From positions 434,001-498,000 of the forward strand of contig DATGLV010000011.1 in NCBI GenBank assembly GCA_035293945.1: 64,000 nt of DNA, read 5' to 3'. How positions within the stretch are numbered: the stretch's first letter is position 1; each line of letters starts with the position of its first letter. A model generated the notes under the pieces. The model saw only the letters and a list, made by a program, of their open reading frames with translations, searched no databases and was not told where the DNA came from. A program made the translations under genes and the position numbers. Shown in pieces: positions 42,402-50,007 of the stretch. The DNA comes from VAZQ01 sp035293945 (GTDB lineage: Bacteria; Pseudomonadota; Alphaproteobacteria; Rhizobiales; Xanthobacteraceae).

Positions 42402-42602
42402 ATGACTCCAGCGGAACGATACTTGACGGAAGCTGACGAGTGCGAGCGCATGTCCCGATTTACGCGCGACCATGCCAACAAGGCTTTGTGGAAACGCATG
42501 GCGGAGAGATGGAGAAAATGTGCCGCTCTCGATCAGCGCCAGCGTGTAGCGGAGCCTACCAAAAGCCGGGAGCCTGGATCCGCTGAGGGACCGCTCCAAT
42601 GA
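42402..42602 (+). CDS. Small basic conserved protein
   Basis: A 66-residue soluble protein (MTPAERYLTEADECERMSRF, TRDHANKALWKRMAERWRKC). It is one long amphipathic helix with two Cys about 27 residues apart, followed by a loose tail. Proteins starting YLxxAxECxxMAxxT occur in large numbers in Bradyrhizobium and related genera with no assigned role. A GGGACC stretch lies upstream of the ATG; a terminator follows. Confidence 0.75.
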   Translation: MTPAERYLTEADECERMSRFTRDHANKALWKRMAERWRKCAALDQRQRVAEPTKSREPGSAEGPLQ

Positions 42603-42610
42603 ATTGAGAG

Positions 42611-42632
42611 GGCCCGCGCGGCGGGCCTTTCC
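42611..42632 (+). terminator. Intrinsic terminator after the 66-residue gene
   Basis: GGCCCGC (42611-42617) pairs with GCGGGCC (42621-42627), then TTTCCC. Short T-run but very GC-rich stem, 8 bases after the stop. Confidence 0.65.
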
Positions 42633-42910
42633 CTTCTGTATCGCGATCTCTTGTCCGGGGCGCGTGTATGCGAATCGAAGGCCCTTGCCGCGCCCGAACA
42701 TCACCTTTTGCGGGATGGAGAATTTGGAGTGCACGATCACCGTACCTCGCAACACATGGCGGAATGTCTGTTCTCACGCCGCGAGGCGGTCGGCCAGGGC
42801 CGCTTTCTCTGACCCGTACGGCAAGAGCGGCGGCCTGGACACGGAACGGGCCCGGCTTCACCGGATTTGAGAGCGTTTAGGTTGCAGTATTTTCGCGCGG
42901 AACCCAGGCT

Positions 42911-42935
42911 GGAACTTCGATCGGATATCGACGTT
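42911..42935 (+). promoter_or_regulatory. EcfG-type promoter directly before the receiver gene
   Basis: GGAAC (42911-42915), 16 bases, CGTT (42932-42935). The ATG at 42944 lies only 8 bases after it, so the transcript should begin at or within a few bases of the start codon. Confidence 0.55.
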
Positions 42936-42943
42936 GGGAGCAC

Positions 42944-43369
42944 ATGCCAAACAATGTCGTCCAGTTGAAAACTGATCCCGCCGACGAGAAGGCCGGACAG
43001 GCAGCTAAGCGGGCTATTCTCATAGTCGAAGACGAAGTTCTCACGCGCATGATGCTCGCGGATGAATTACGGCGGCATGGCTTTAACGTCGTCGAAGCGC
43101 AAAATGCGGGCGAGGCAGTGGCAGTCCTGCAATCACAGACACCGATCGGGCTTCTCTTCACCGATGTGCAGCTGCCGGGTTCCATGGACGGCTTCGGGCT
43201 CGCTCAGTTCGTGCGGCGGACACGACCGGAACTGAAAGTCATCATCACTTCGGGCAACGTCGATGTCGAAGATCGGGCGGGTTTGGCGGAAACGTTCTTC
43301 CACAAGCCTTATGCACTGACGCACGTGATTGACCTCATCGAGACCCTCCTCGCCGATGCACAGGCGTGA
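42944..43369 (+). CDS. Single-domain response regulator (CheY-like receiver)
   Basis: A 141-residue protein made of one receiver domain after a 20-residue tail. All phosphorylation residues are present: acidic pair E29-D30 (LIVEDE), phosphoacceptor D74 (LFTDVQLPG), T102 (IITSGN) and K121 (FFHKPY). There is no output domain, so it should act by protein contact. It resembles the single receivers that work with HWE/HisKA2 kinases. Its stop overlaps the next receiver gene (ATGA-type overlap). The EcfG-type promoter abuts the ATG; translation may be leaderless. Confidence 0.9.
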   Translation: MPNNVVQLKTDPADEKAGQAAKRAILIVEDEVLTRMMLADELRRHGFNVVEAQNAGEAVAVLQSQTPIGLLFTDVQLPGSMDGFGLAQFVRRTRPELKVIITSGNVDVEDRAGLAETFFHKPYALTHVIDLIETLLADAQA

Positions 43370-43779
43370 CCCAAGTGCAGGAGCCTTCGTCCACGGCGAT
43401 CGAGACTATCCTTGTGGTGGATGACGAAGTCATCGCCCGAATGGTCATTTCCGAATATCTGCGTGATTGCGGCTACAAGGTCATCGAAGCGGCCGACACC
43501 GCTGAGGCTCTCACGGTCTTGGAACACGCGGGGCTGCACGTTGACGTGGTCCTATGCGGCGTAAGCCAGCCGGACGCGGCAGCTGGATTCGCGCTCGCGC
43601 AATGGGTCCGCACCCATCAGGCGGACACCGATAGCATCCTTGCCGGCACGCATGCACGGGCTGCAACCGCTGCCGGAAAATTGTGCGAGTCGGGCCCGAA
43701 GCTCGCCAACCCCTACGAGCCACACATAGTACATGAGCGCATTAAACAGCTTATGGCGCTGCGATCAAAACCACGGTGA
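43366..43779 (+). CDS. Degenerate receiver-domain protein (pseudo-receiver)
   Basis: A 137-residue receiver fold that has lost its key residues. The acidic pair remains (LVVDDE, D19-D20), but the phosphoacceptor position is G65 (VVLCGVSQP), the Thr/Ser switch position is Ala (ILAGT) and the conserved Lys is N115 (LANPYEP). It therefore cannot be phosphorylated in the normal way. Its start overlaps the stop of the intact receiver by 4 bases, so the two are coupled. It may bind the same kinase or the intact receiver as a decoy or regulator. Start GTG/ATG ambiguity is small. Confidence 0.82.
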   Translation: MTQVQEPSSTAIETILVVDDEVIARMVISEYLRDCGYKVIEAADTAEALTVLEHAGLHVDVVLCGVSQPDAAAGFALAQWVRTHQADTDSILAGTHARAATAAGKLCESGPKLANPYEPHIVHERIKQLMALRSKPR

Positions 43780-43787
43780 GATCCGTT

Positions 43788-43860
43788 GTGGCGCAGGCGA
43801 TTGCGGCCGCGCTGCACGAACTGGCAGCCAACGCGGCTAAGGTGGCCACCCGCTATCGTC
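43788..43860 (+). pseudogene. Fragment of an HWE-type histidine kinase N-box
   Basis: The frame from GTG 43788 reads VAQAIAAALHELAANAAKV. The part ALHELAANAAK matches the N-box (ALHELATNAAKYGAL) of HWE/HisKA2 sensor kinase ATPase domains. Before and after it the similarity stops. It lies just after the receiver pair, so a kinase gene may once have stood here. Only about 20 residues support this. Confidence 0.4.
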
Positions 43861-44012
43861 ATTTCCTTTTACCCGGCCCCCTAAAGTCGAAGCTGCTGCC
43901 CTGTCGCAACTGTGACCGGTACGTTGCGCCTGTTTCAATCTTTTGAAAACCGCCAATTTCCACCAGAATGTCTACGAGCCACCCTGCCGTCTGAACGGCC
44001 CACAGGAGCGAG

Positions 44013-45116
44013 ATGAGCCGCATCCTTATCGCAACGATTATCCTCGTCGGCCGCACCGGCACCGAGGTCGTAACCCTGGAAACTGCTCGTGCATTGCGCG
44101 CGCGCGGCCACGAAGTTGCGATCTTCGCCCAGTATACTGGGCCGCTTGCACACTTACTAACCAGCGAAGGGTTCACCGTTGTCGACGACATCGCGGCTCT
44201 TCCCTGGACTCCGACGGTAATCCAAGCCAACCAGACTTTCCCGCTGATGGAGGTGATCGTCCGTTTCCCACAAGTTCCCGTGCTTTCGATCTGTCACGAC
44301 CCTATGGCCTGGTTCAACGAACCGATCGACCTGCCCAGCATTCGCAGGCATGCGGCAGTGAGCGTCGCCTCTCGGGACCGCATCGTGAAAAGTATCCCGC
44401 GCTTGGCCAATGGGGTCGAGCTTTTGCATAACGCGGTCGATCTGGAAGCATTTCGAGCGCGCGGCCCGCTGCCAAAAAAGCCAAGGCGTGCACTCATCCT
44501 GAGTCACCACGACGCTCACATGCATGCGGTGCGCAAGGCCTGCGATAGCCTTGGGGTGGAAGTTGACGCGCTCGGAAAGGGTGCCGGGAACGAAGTCGCG
44601 GACCTCCCCGCACGGCTAGTGGACTATGATCTTGTTTTTGCGACCGGTCGGATGGCGCTGGAAGCACTGGCGGTTGGCTGCGCGGTGGTGGTGGCGGATA
44701 GTGGTGGAATCGCCGGAATGGTCACCGAAGAGGTGATCCCGACTTGGCGCGACTACAATCTTGGTCTCCTGCTATTGCGTCAGCCGCTGTCGGTGACGAC
44801 CCTCGCAAGCGAGATCCGCAAGTACGACGCTGCGGATGCACTGCGGGTATCACGGTTCGTGCGTGAGCGCTGTTCCCTGAACGGCTATATCGATCGGTTG
44901 GAAGCGATCTACGCGGCCATGCTTAAGGACGAGTCGAACTCCCCGACCGATCCGCAGGCCTCGCTGATCGCCTTGGGAAAAGCGCTTCGTCCCATGGCTT
45001 CGGCCATCGAGCGGCAGACGAGGGCGGAAGCGACCAAGCATCACCGCGACAGCCGAAGGTTGAAAGGGTCGTTTCAACGTCTGGTAAGGCGCCTCAGAAG
45101 CTTGTCGGGCCTATGA
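44013..45116 (+). CDS. GT4-type glycosyltransferase
   Basis: A 367-residue GT-B fold protein. The N-terminal domain begins with ILIATIILVGRTGTEVVTLE and ARALRARGHEVAIFAQ, the start of the family 4 acceptor domain. A short linker (NAVDLEAF) leads to the nucleotide-sugar domain, with the RMALEALAVGCAVVVADSGG segment that carries the usual E-x7-E-like donor site. The C-terminus is basic (RRLKGSFQRLVRRLRSL) and could bind the membrane. Its acceptor is probably a lipid-linked or surface glycan. No polysaccharide operon surrounds it. Confidence 0.82.
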   Translation: MSRILIATIILVGRTGTEVVTLETARALRARGHEVAIFAQYTGPLAHLLTSEGFTVVDDIAALPWTPTVIQANQTFPLMEVIVRFPQVPVLSICHDPMAWFNEPIDLPSIRRHAAVSVASRDRIVKSIPRLANGVELLHNAVDLEAFRARGPLPKKPRRALILSHHDAHMHAVRKACDSLGVEVDALGKGAGNEVADLPARLVDYDLVFATGRMALEALAVGCAVVVADSGGIAGMVTEEVIPTWRDYNLGLLLLRQPLSVTTLASEIRKYDAADALRVSRFVRERCSLNGYIDRLEAIYAAMLKDESNSPTDPQASLIALGKALRPMASAIERQTRAEATKHHRDSRRLKGSFQRLVRRLRSLSGL

Positions 45117-45159
45117 GGATCCGTATCACGTCCGGTGTCGCCGGCTCTCGAGAGGGCTG

Positions 45160-45290
45160 CGACTTGCTGCCGCGCAAACGGCTTTTCTCAGCGCGGCGGA
45201 TATCAGCGAGGCGGACCGCAGCGGGGCGGATTTAACGGCGCGAACCTCACCGGGAGGGCCGAACATTCACAGATCTATCGCCTCTCCGAG
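45160..45290 (+). pseudogene. Remnant of a pentapeptide-repeat gene
   Basis: One frame reads TAFLSAADISEADRSGADLT and another continues with FNGANLTGRA. Both fit the A(D/N)Lxx pattern of pentapeptide repeats, so a frameshift seems to split a short relic. Too short and disrupted to be a working gene. Confidence 0.35.
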
Positions 45291-45343
45291 GAGCCACAGG
45301 TTGCCGGGCCGTTTGCCGATGCGCTATGTGTAGGCCAGCGTTC

Positions 45344-45418
45344 GCCGGGTTAGCTCAGCGGTAGAGCAGCGGTTTTGTAAACCGTTGGTCGGGAGTTCAA
45401 TCCTCTCACCCGGCACCA
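45344..45418 (+). tRNA. tRNA-Thr(TGT)
   Basis: Begins GCCGGGTTAGCTCAGCGGTA, anticodon loop TTTGTAA (TGT), T-loop AGTTCAATCC, acceptor ACCCGGC, discriminator A and encoded CCA. All arms fold. No integrase or repeat of its 3' end was found nearby. Confidence 0.97.
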
Positions 45419-46314
45419 ATAAAATCAACCAGTCTGCTCGCCAGGGTAACGTCAATTGTTCTGTACCGGCAAGCACGCTCTTGAGCCGATCGTGCTCTAT
45501 AAAATAACTCCCAGTGACCACGCCGCAACAGGAGCGCTCTCTGCACGACCAGTTGAGGCGCCTTCGCTGAACGGTGAGTGGTTTCGCCTCCCCCGCAGCC
45601 TTCAGGGCCTGGATCATGGACGGGTATCCCATGGAGCCAGAGTTTCGAGCGACCCACCGGTAAGCTGCTCGACCGGCAGCCCCGCCATTTGCGACGGGGC
45701 CCGGGACGCGGCAATAGCCCATCGGGGGGGATTGGGGAAGGCCATCGCCAGTCCGGGGGTTCAACAGAGCGACCGGGTATCGGGTTCCTGCCGACAAAAA
45801 GGCCCCGTCCCCGGGTGTCTAGGGGACGGGGCCCCGAGCCAGCGCAGCGGCTGTACGGAGGGAAACCGCTACGCCGGCAGGCATGCCCATGCCGGCATGC
45901 GTGGCCATAAAGTCCGCATCAGCGCTCCCGTTCCGAGGATCACGAAAATACCCCGCATGCGGCCAAGATGTGGCGGCAATCAAACAAATAATCAGCAAAC
46001 AAATAAAATGCCTCGTAACCGGGTAGGTCGCGGGGCAAGTGGACAGCCGAGAAAATAGGCAAGCTTTGCCTGCCCCTTGGTCACCAACAAATAAACGCCG
46101 CATAAGGTCCGTTGGTTCCAAGCTCGGGGCGAGCATTACCCGCCCGGCGCATTGCTTGGTCCGTTAGCGATATGGGCCTTCCACAAGAGCCATGCCTTCG
46201 TCGATCAGGGCCGATTGGGCGTCATCCGAAACCGTTCACAACAACAGACGTTGGCAGATGCAGTAAATGGATTGGCCGCGCCGCGGCGGCCAGGTTTCCT
46301 GATTGTTGTTCTAT
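45419..46314. other. Long gene-poor stretch with an orphan minus-strand terminator
   Basis: About 900 bases after tRNA-Thr. It contains the minus-strand terminator at 45796-45833. A minus-strand frame running into it (about 46010 to 45819) has a hydrophobic start (FICLLIICLIAA) and then HAGYFRDPRNGSADAD, which may be a small exported protein lacking a clear start. Nothing else is supportable. Confidence 0.4.
45796..45833 (-). terminator. Intrinsic terminator on the minus strand
   Basis: A perfect 12-base stem (45801-45812 with 45822-45833), followed on the minus strand by TTTTTG. It would end a transcript coming from the right, about 480 bases past the VPLPA-CTERM gene or from an unrecognised small gene. 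Confidence 0.75.
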
Positions 46315-46866
46315 TCAGGCGACAGGTTGAACACGCCGCCTTTTACGATGCCAGATGATCAAACCAGTCAGCACAGCAAGGCCGCTGGCGAAGAGGGGAA
46401 GCGTGTCCGAGATCGGAACGATGTTGCCAACCGAGAACGGGCCGGAATACGCAGACTTGAGAGAAGGCATCGTATCCATGGTGACGAGCGCATAACCACC
46501 CGTCTTGAGGTCATTGAGCATCAGGCCGTTTCTTTCTCGACCGAAGCCGTTAAATCCCGGGTGCCCAGTCCTAAGGAGGGTTGTGCCCTCGAAGCTCTCC
46601 GCGGCCCAATTCCTGACCGCATGGTCGGCGCCCAACTTGAAGGGGTCCGTGAGCGACACGTAGGGGTCCCAGACTCCGGGCGTTAGGGTGGACGTAAAGT
46701 CATCAGCGAAAGACTTCTGGGTAACGTCGGCCCCGATTGACGCGCCCAATCCCGTATCGCTCCCCAGATTGCCACCGCTCGGGAACAACGTATTCGCCTG
46801 AGAGGAGACGGCCCCAGCCATCAGCAGCGCGCCCAGAGCAGCTAAAGACTTCACGAGGCGGCCCAT
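46315..46866 (-). CDS. VPLPA/PEP-CTERM-like exported protein
   Basis: A 183-residue protein. It has a signal peptide (LVKSLAALGALLMAGAVSSQ) and a C-terminal sorting signal: ISDTLPLFASGLAVLTGLII and then WHRKRRRV, which is the LP-x-hydrophobic-helix-Arg-cluster of exosortase substrates (VPLPA-CTERM form). Exosortase cuts such tails and releases or attaches the protein at the cell surface. The middle is Asp/Ser/Gly-rich with no known domain. The ATG at 46866 lies after GGGAG. No exosortase gene is in the window. Confidence 0.75.
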   Translation of the reverse strand: MGRLVKSLAALGALLMAGAVSSQANTLFPSGGNLGSDTGLGASIGADVTQKSFADDFTSTLTPGVWDPYVSLTDPFKLGADHAVRNWAAESFEGTTLLRTGHPGFNGFGRERNGLMLNDLKTGGYALVTMDTMPSLKSAYSGPFSVGNIVPISDTLPLFASGLAVLTGLIIWHRKRRRVQPVA

Positions 46867-47425
46867 AACGCTCCCCATGCGTGTTGGAAGCGTAGTAGCC
46901 GGGTCGATGCGCGTGCCGAAGATCGAGGTAAGAGTTGCTGCTGAAGCTAAAGGTGCTCTCATAGGAGACTCCACCGAGCGCCTCCTAGCCCCTTGCTATC
47001 TCCCAGAAGGTATCGTCTGGAAATGAGACAAATTGGTGTGCAGAAAGGTCAGATCGTGTGACATCAGGCTCGGAGCAATGTGGTCCGCTTCTCAACACAA
47101 CGTCGGCTCGACAGGTGATGATAGACCCGCTCCACTTCGCCTGTAACGCCGTGGCGCCTTGCGACAGCCGTGTCGCTCCGGTCGGGTTACCTCAAACGAG
47201 ATAGTCGATATTGAGGATGTGAAGGTGAAAGCCAATCCTGCGCGGCTGACTGCGGGTCTTGATGGTTATTTCTGCAGGAAATAGTAAGATGGGCACTTTC
47301 CACCCATGATCCGCTGATACTTACCGACCGTAAGCTGCTCGAGCCGGATCCGCAGATCACGAATATTTCGGGCAGGACAGCCGGCTCCATAATTGAGCCG
47401 GACTGTCCGTGACCGAACACCGGGT
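46867..47425. other. Gene-poor stretch
   Basis: About 560 bases, AT-richer than average. A minus-strand frame (47266-47400) reads RLNYGAGCPARNIRDLRIRL and later GGKCPSYYF, which has the look of coding sequence, but there is no convincing start. I leave it unassigned. Confidence 0.35.
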
Positions 47426-47659
47426 TTACCTTTTGATCTGGCGATGCGGGGCCTGATGCGGAATTGAATATCCGAATGCCGATCGCGCATTTCCGCTCAC
47501 GAGGTCGGCGTCGCCATGAGTCACGGGCGTGCTGAACTCAGGCATGTAAGGATTGGGACCCGTCGAATTTGTGTCGCCTTGCTGGCTGTCTTGGCCGGCC
47601 ATGGCAACGCCGCTCAGGCCAATGAAGAACGCGGCGGCAATTATGCTCAGCTTTTTCAT
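47426..47659 (-). CDS. Small exported protein
   Basis: A 77-residue protein with a clear Sec signal peptide (MKKLSIIAAAFFIGLSGVAM, cleavage after AMA). The mature part is short and polar: GQDSQQGDTNSTGPNPYMPE, then a His/Arg-rich end. No domain is recognised. The ATG at 47659 has a GGAGA-type site upstream. Likely periplasmic. Confidence 0.65.
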   Translation of the reverse strand: MKKLSIIAAAFFIGLSGVAMAGQDSQQGDTNSTGPNPYMPEFSTPVTHGDADLVSGNARSAFGYSIPHQAPHRQIKR

Positions 47660-48269
47660 CGTCGTATCTCCAAGTGACGTCGCCCAGTACGGAGATATGC
47701 CGCCCCTTGACCAGCGCCATTAAATTACGAGTCAGAAGCCTAAATCATAATTTATGAAGGTCCCCGCCCCCGCTCAGTCAAATCGACGGGCGAGCTTGTC
47801 CGTCGGCAGTGCGTCGAGCTTGGCGCGCAAGGAATGAATCGGACCAGCGGAAGATAAGACCGTGCAATTCTCAAGCGGACGAGCGTGCGTCGTGCGCGGC
47901 ATGAGACTCGGATGACCCGACGTTTTGTGTGGGCCATGCGATCAAGCGCGGCAGCCATTTCCGCCTGGCGCTGTCCTAGGGAATGAGAGCGATCCACTCC
48001 AAGAGCTCGGATGGGCTGCCGGCAAGGTGGTAATGTTCGAGCGGCATGGGAACACGATCGGATCTCGCCCGCCCGGCACCTCGCAAGGCGGCGGCGGGCG
48101 GGGAGCGGAACGAAGACCACAGCTCGGGGACAACAAAAAGGCCGCCGCCGATCCGACAATTAAATCGGTCCCCTGGTCGCCGGGTTGCTACCTCTAAGGG
48201 AGAGGGCCCACTGGCAAGCGGGCGATAGCGGCCCGACACGTCGAGGATCCAGTTGCGATCGAGCAGCGA
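47660..48269. other. Gene-poor stretch
   Basis: About 610 bases. Several frames are open on both strands, none with both a ribosome site and plausible protein. Nothing definite is seen. Confidence 0.4.
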
Positions 48270-48641
48270 TCAGGCTGGCGGCTGGTCGCGTACCGCCAGC
48301 GAAGAGTGGTTGAGCGACAGAATGTGGGCTCTGACGGCTGCGCTTCCCTCGGGCGTCTCCTGCTCTTGCCTGCCGAACAAGTCCTTGCAGAATAATTCCT
48401 TGCCGAATAACGCGACCGGCTGTCCGAGCCAGCTTTCGACCGATCGCTTGTCCAACAAAAATCCATCGCCATCGGTGATCCAGCCTTGCGCAGATTCGCG
48501 TGGAAATTCGTCGTGCCACTTGCCCAGCGTCGGATCACAGGCCGAGCACAGCGGGGACTTCTCCCATAGGCGCGCCGACCAATAGTGGCTGAGCGCCGTA
48601 TCCTCGACGCAATTGCACCTGGTGCAAGCGAATAGCGGCAT
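48270..48641 (-). CDS. Rubredoxin-like zinc-ribbon protein
   Basis: A 123-residue protein. The N-terminal half has two Cys pairs, CTRCNCVEDTALSHYW and PLCSACDPTLGKWHDEF, which make a zinc ribbon or rubredoxin-like knuckle. The middle (GWITDGDGFLLDKRSVESWL) is conserved in similar proteins that are frequent in Bradyrhizobium as hypothetical proteins. The last 40 residues vary. No enzyme role is evident. A possible EcfG-like site lies 100 bases upstream. Confidence 0.75.
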   Translation of the reverse strand: MPLFACTRCNCVEDTALSHYWSARLWEKSPLCSACDPTLGKWHDEFPRESAQGWITDGDGFLLDKRSVESWLGQPVALFGKELFCKDLFGRQEQETPEGSAAVRAHILSLNHSSLAVRDQPPA

Positions 48642-48743
48642 CTGTTGATCCCCCTGATCGCGTTCCCGCGTGGTCTTGGTGTTTAGGTGGTCTTACGAGA
48701 CTCGAAGGCGAGAGGCGGGATGCGAAGGCTAGGTGCTGTTGCG

Positions 48744-48769
48744 AACATTCGCCGCGCCCCCATCGTTCC
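48744..48769 (-). promoter_or_regulatory. EcfG-like site upstream of the zinc-ribbon gene
   Basis: On the minus strand GGAAC, 17 bases, TGTT, with one mismatch to the -10. The start at 48641 is about 100 bases downstream. Confidence 0.35.
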
Positions 48770-48945
48770 GGCTCCCCACTAAACGCTTCAAACGCCTTGC
48801 CTGCGCCGCGGTTCCCCGTCTCGTCGTAGTTTTTTCGTCGGTGTACTCGTAAGCATCAGCGATGTGGCGCTGATGGATGCCGATGGATTCTGCGACTGCA
48901 GCGCGCCGGCGTTCGCCCATGACAATCGCGACGTCGGACCTGTAG

Positions 48946-48975
48946 AAAAAGCCCCGCGCCGGGGCAACGGGGCTT
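48946..48975 (-). terminator. Intrinsic terminator on the minus strand
   Basis: AAGCCCCG (48949-48956) pairs with CGGGGCTT (48968-48975); on the minus strand the stem is followed by TTTTT. It may end the transcript of the 97-residue gene that stops at 49092. Confidence 0.7.
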
Positions 48976-49091
48976 CAAGTCTCGGGTAAAGCCGTACGCC
49001 ATACCGGGAAGGACCGCCTGCATGCGCGATCCAAGATTGCGCGCTCCGGGCGAGACGAATTTGCCGCCACAACGTTTTGCGCAGACGCGGG

Positions 49092-49385
49092 CTATGACCC
49101 GTTTTTGTTTGATCGCTTTTGTCCGCCGCCTTTCACAAGCCACCGCGTTGGCGGATCGAGCGACGGCCGAGGCTTTGCGCGTCGGGCCCAGCGCTTGGTG
49201 ATCTTGGCCAAGTTGAGGAGGCCAAGCTGCCGGAACTCGACGGTCGCCTCGTCGAGGTCCTCGCGCGCGAGAACATCCTTGAGAAGGGCGAGCAGTCCCT
49301 CGACCCCTTCTGCCCCCTCGGTGCGCCAGATGAACGCGATGATCGGCGGCACGGTTTCGAAGTGCTCAAACGGGTTCTTCCTCAT
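49092..49385 (-). CDS. Small soluble protein of unknown function
   Basis: A 97-residue protein: MRKNPFEHFETVPPIIAFIW, then GAEGVEGLLALLKDVLARED and LDEATVEFRQLGLLNLAKIT. It is mainly helical and acidic up to about residue 70, then basic (RWARRAKPRPS, KGGGQKRSNK). No family is recognised. A longer start at 49442 would add 19 residues; neither ATG has a strong ribosome site. The terminator at 48946-48975 lies downstream. Confidence 0.5.
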   Translation of the reverse strand: MRKNPFEHFETVPPIIAFIWRTEGAEGVEGLLALLKDVLAREDLDEATVEFRQLGLLNLAKITKRWARRAKPRPSLDPPTRWLVKGGGQKRSNKNGS

Positions 49386-50007
49386 CGGCAACCATCCGAC
49401 GGAACTTCCGGGTAGAAACCTACCATCGTCATCGGCATGCATCGCTTCAACATACCCTGGGCTTCATGGCTTCATGGCGAACAAGGCGAACACAAATCAA
49501 CATTTCGAAATATTGTTTGCAGGTTCTGCCGCGGCGAGCCTAGCGCATGTTCCGATCGAAAAGACTCACTCCAGTCGTCACCCGCGGGCATAGCCCGTCG
49601 AAGACGGGCGTAAGACGCCCTGATGACCCGCGGGTCCATCTTTTCGCAAGAAGATGGATTGCCGGGTCAAGCCTGGACAAGCCCGGCAATGACGCTGAAG
49701 TGGATCAATTCGACCGGGAACCGCTTTAGCGGACCGATCTGATCCGTTGTGACAGTTCGGATTGTCGTTTTCGGGCGCCGCAGGTCCTCAACTGGCCGCC
49801 ATGGGGATCGACGCAGCCTACCCCTACAGGTCGAGCAGAAACTGGCGATGCATCCTTACATGCCCGCCATCAAGCTGCGAGCAAGTGAGCCTCAGCTGGA
49901 AACCGGCCGTCGGCAGCCTTTGGACGCGTGAACGTTTCCTCCAGCCCAAGCGACCAATCAGCAGATGGATTCACCAATTTTGAAGCCGAGCCTGGAAGGA
50001 GCCCCCC
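49386..50007. other. Intergenic stretch with a palindromic repeat element
   Basis: About 620 bases. The palindromic element at 49577-49695 takes up the middle part. I see no supportable gene. Confidence 0.5.
49577..49695. repeat. Palindromic intergenic repeat element
   Basis: It contains nested inverted repeats: TCCATCTT with AAGATGGA, and ATTGCCGGG with CCCGGCAAT. It also has ACCCGCGGG twice in direct orientation. This layout, with ATTGCCGGGTCAAGCC, resembles interspersed palindromic units common in Bradyrhizobium intergenic DNA. Only one copy is in the window. Confidence 0.6.

Larger units (their letters stand above)
42603..42943. other. Intergenic stretch with a terminator and a stress promoter
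   Basis: About 340 bases with the terminator at 42611-42632 and the EcfG-type promoter at 42911-42935. The open frames between them look unlike coding sequence. Confidence 0.5.
48642..49091. other. Gene-poor stretch with an orphan terminator
   Basis: About 450 bases with the possible stress promoter at 48744-48769 and the minus-strand terminator at 48946-48975. No gene between the terminator and the next gene upstream could be supported. Confidence 0.4.

Noticed and set aside
45344..45418. tRNA-Thr as an attachment site of a mobile island
   Set aside because: No integrase and no repeat of the tRNA 3' end was found in the following 18 kb.
45324..45797. 157-residue minus-strand frame beside tRNA-Thr
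   Set aside because: Part of it is the antisense reading of the tRNA (typical GERIELPTNG-type artefact). The rest has no start or family.
47752..48159. Arg-rich minus-strand frame
   Set aside because: Composition is that of non-coding GC-rich DNA; no ribosome site, signal or domain.
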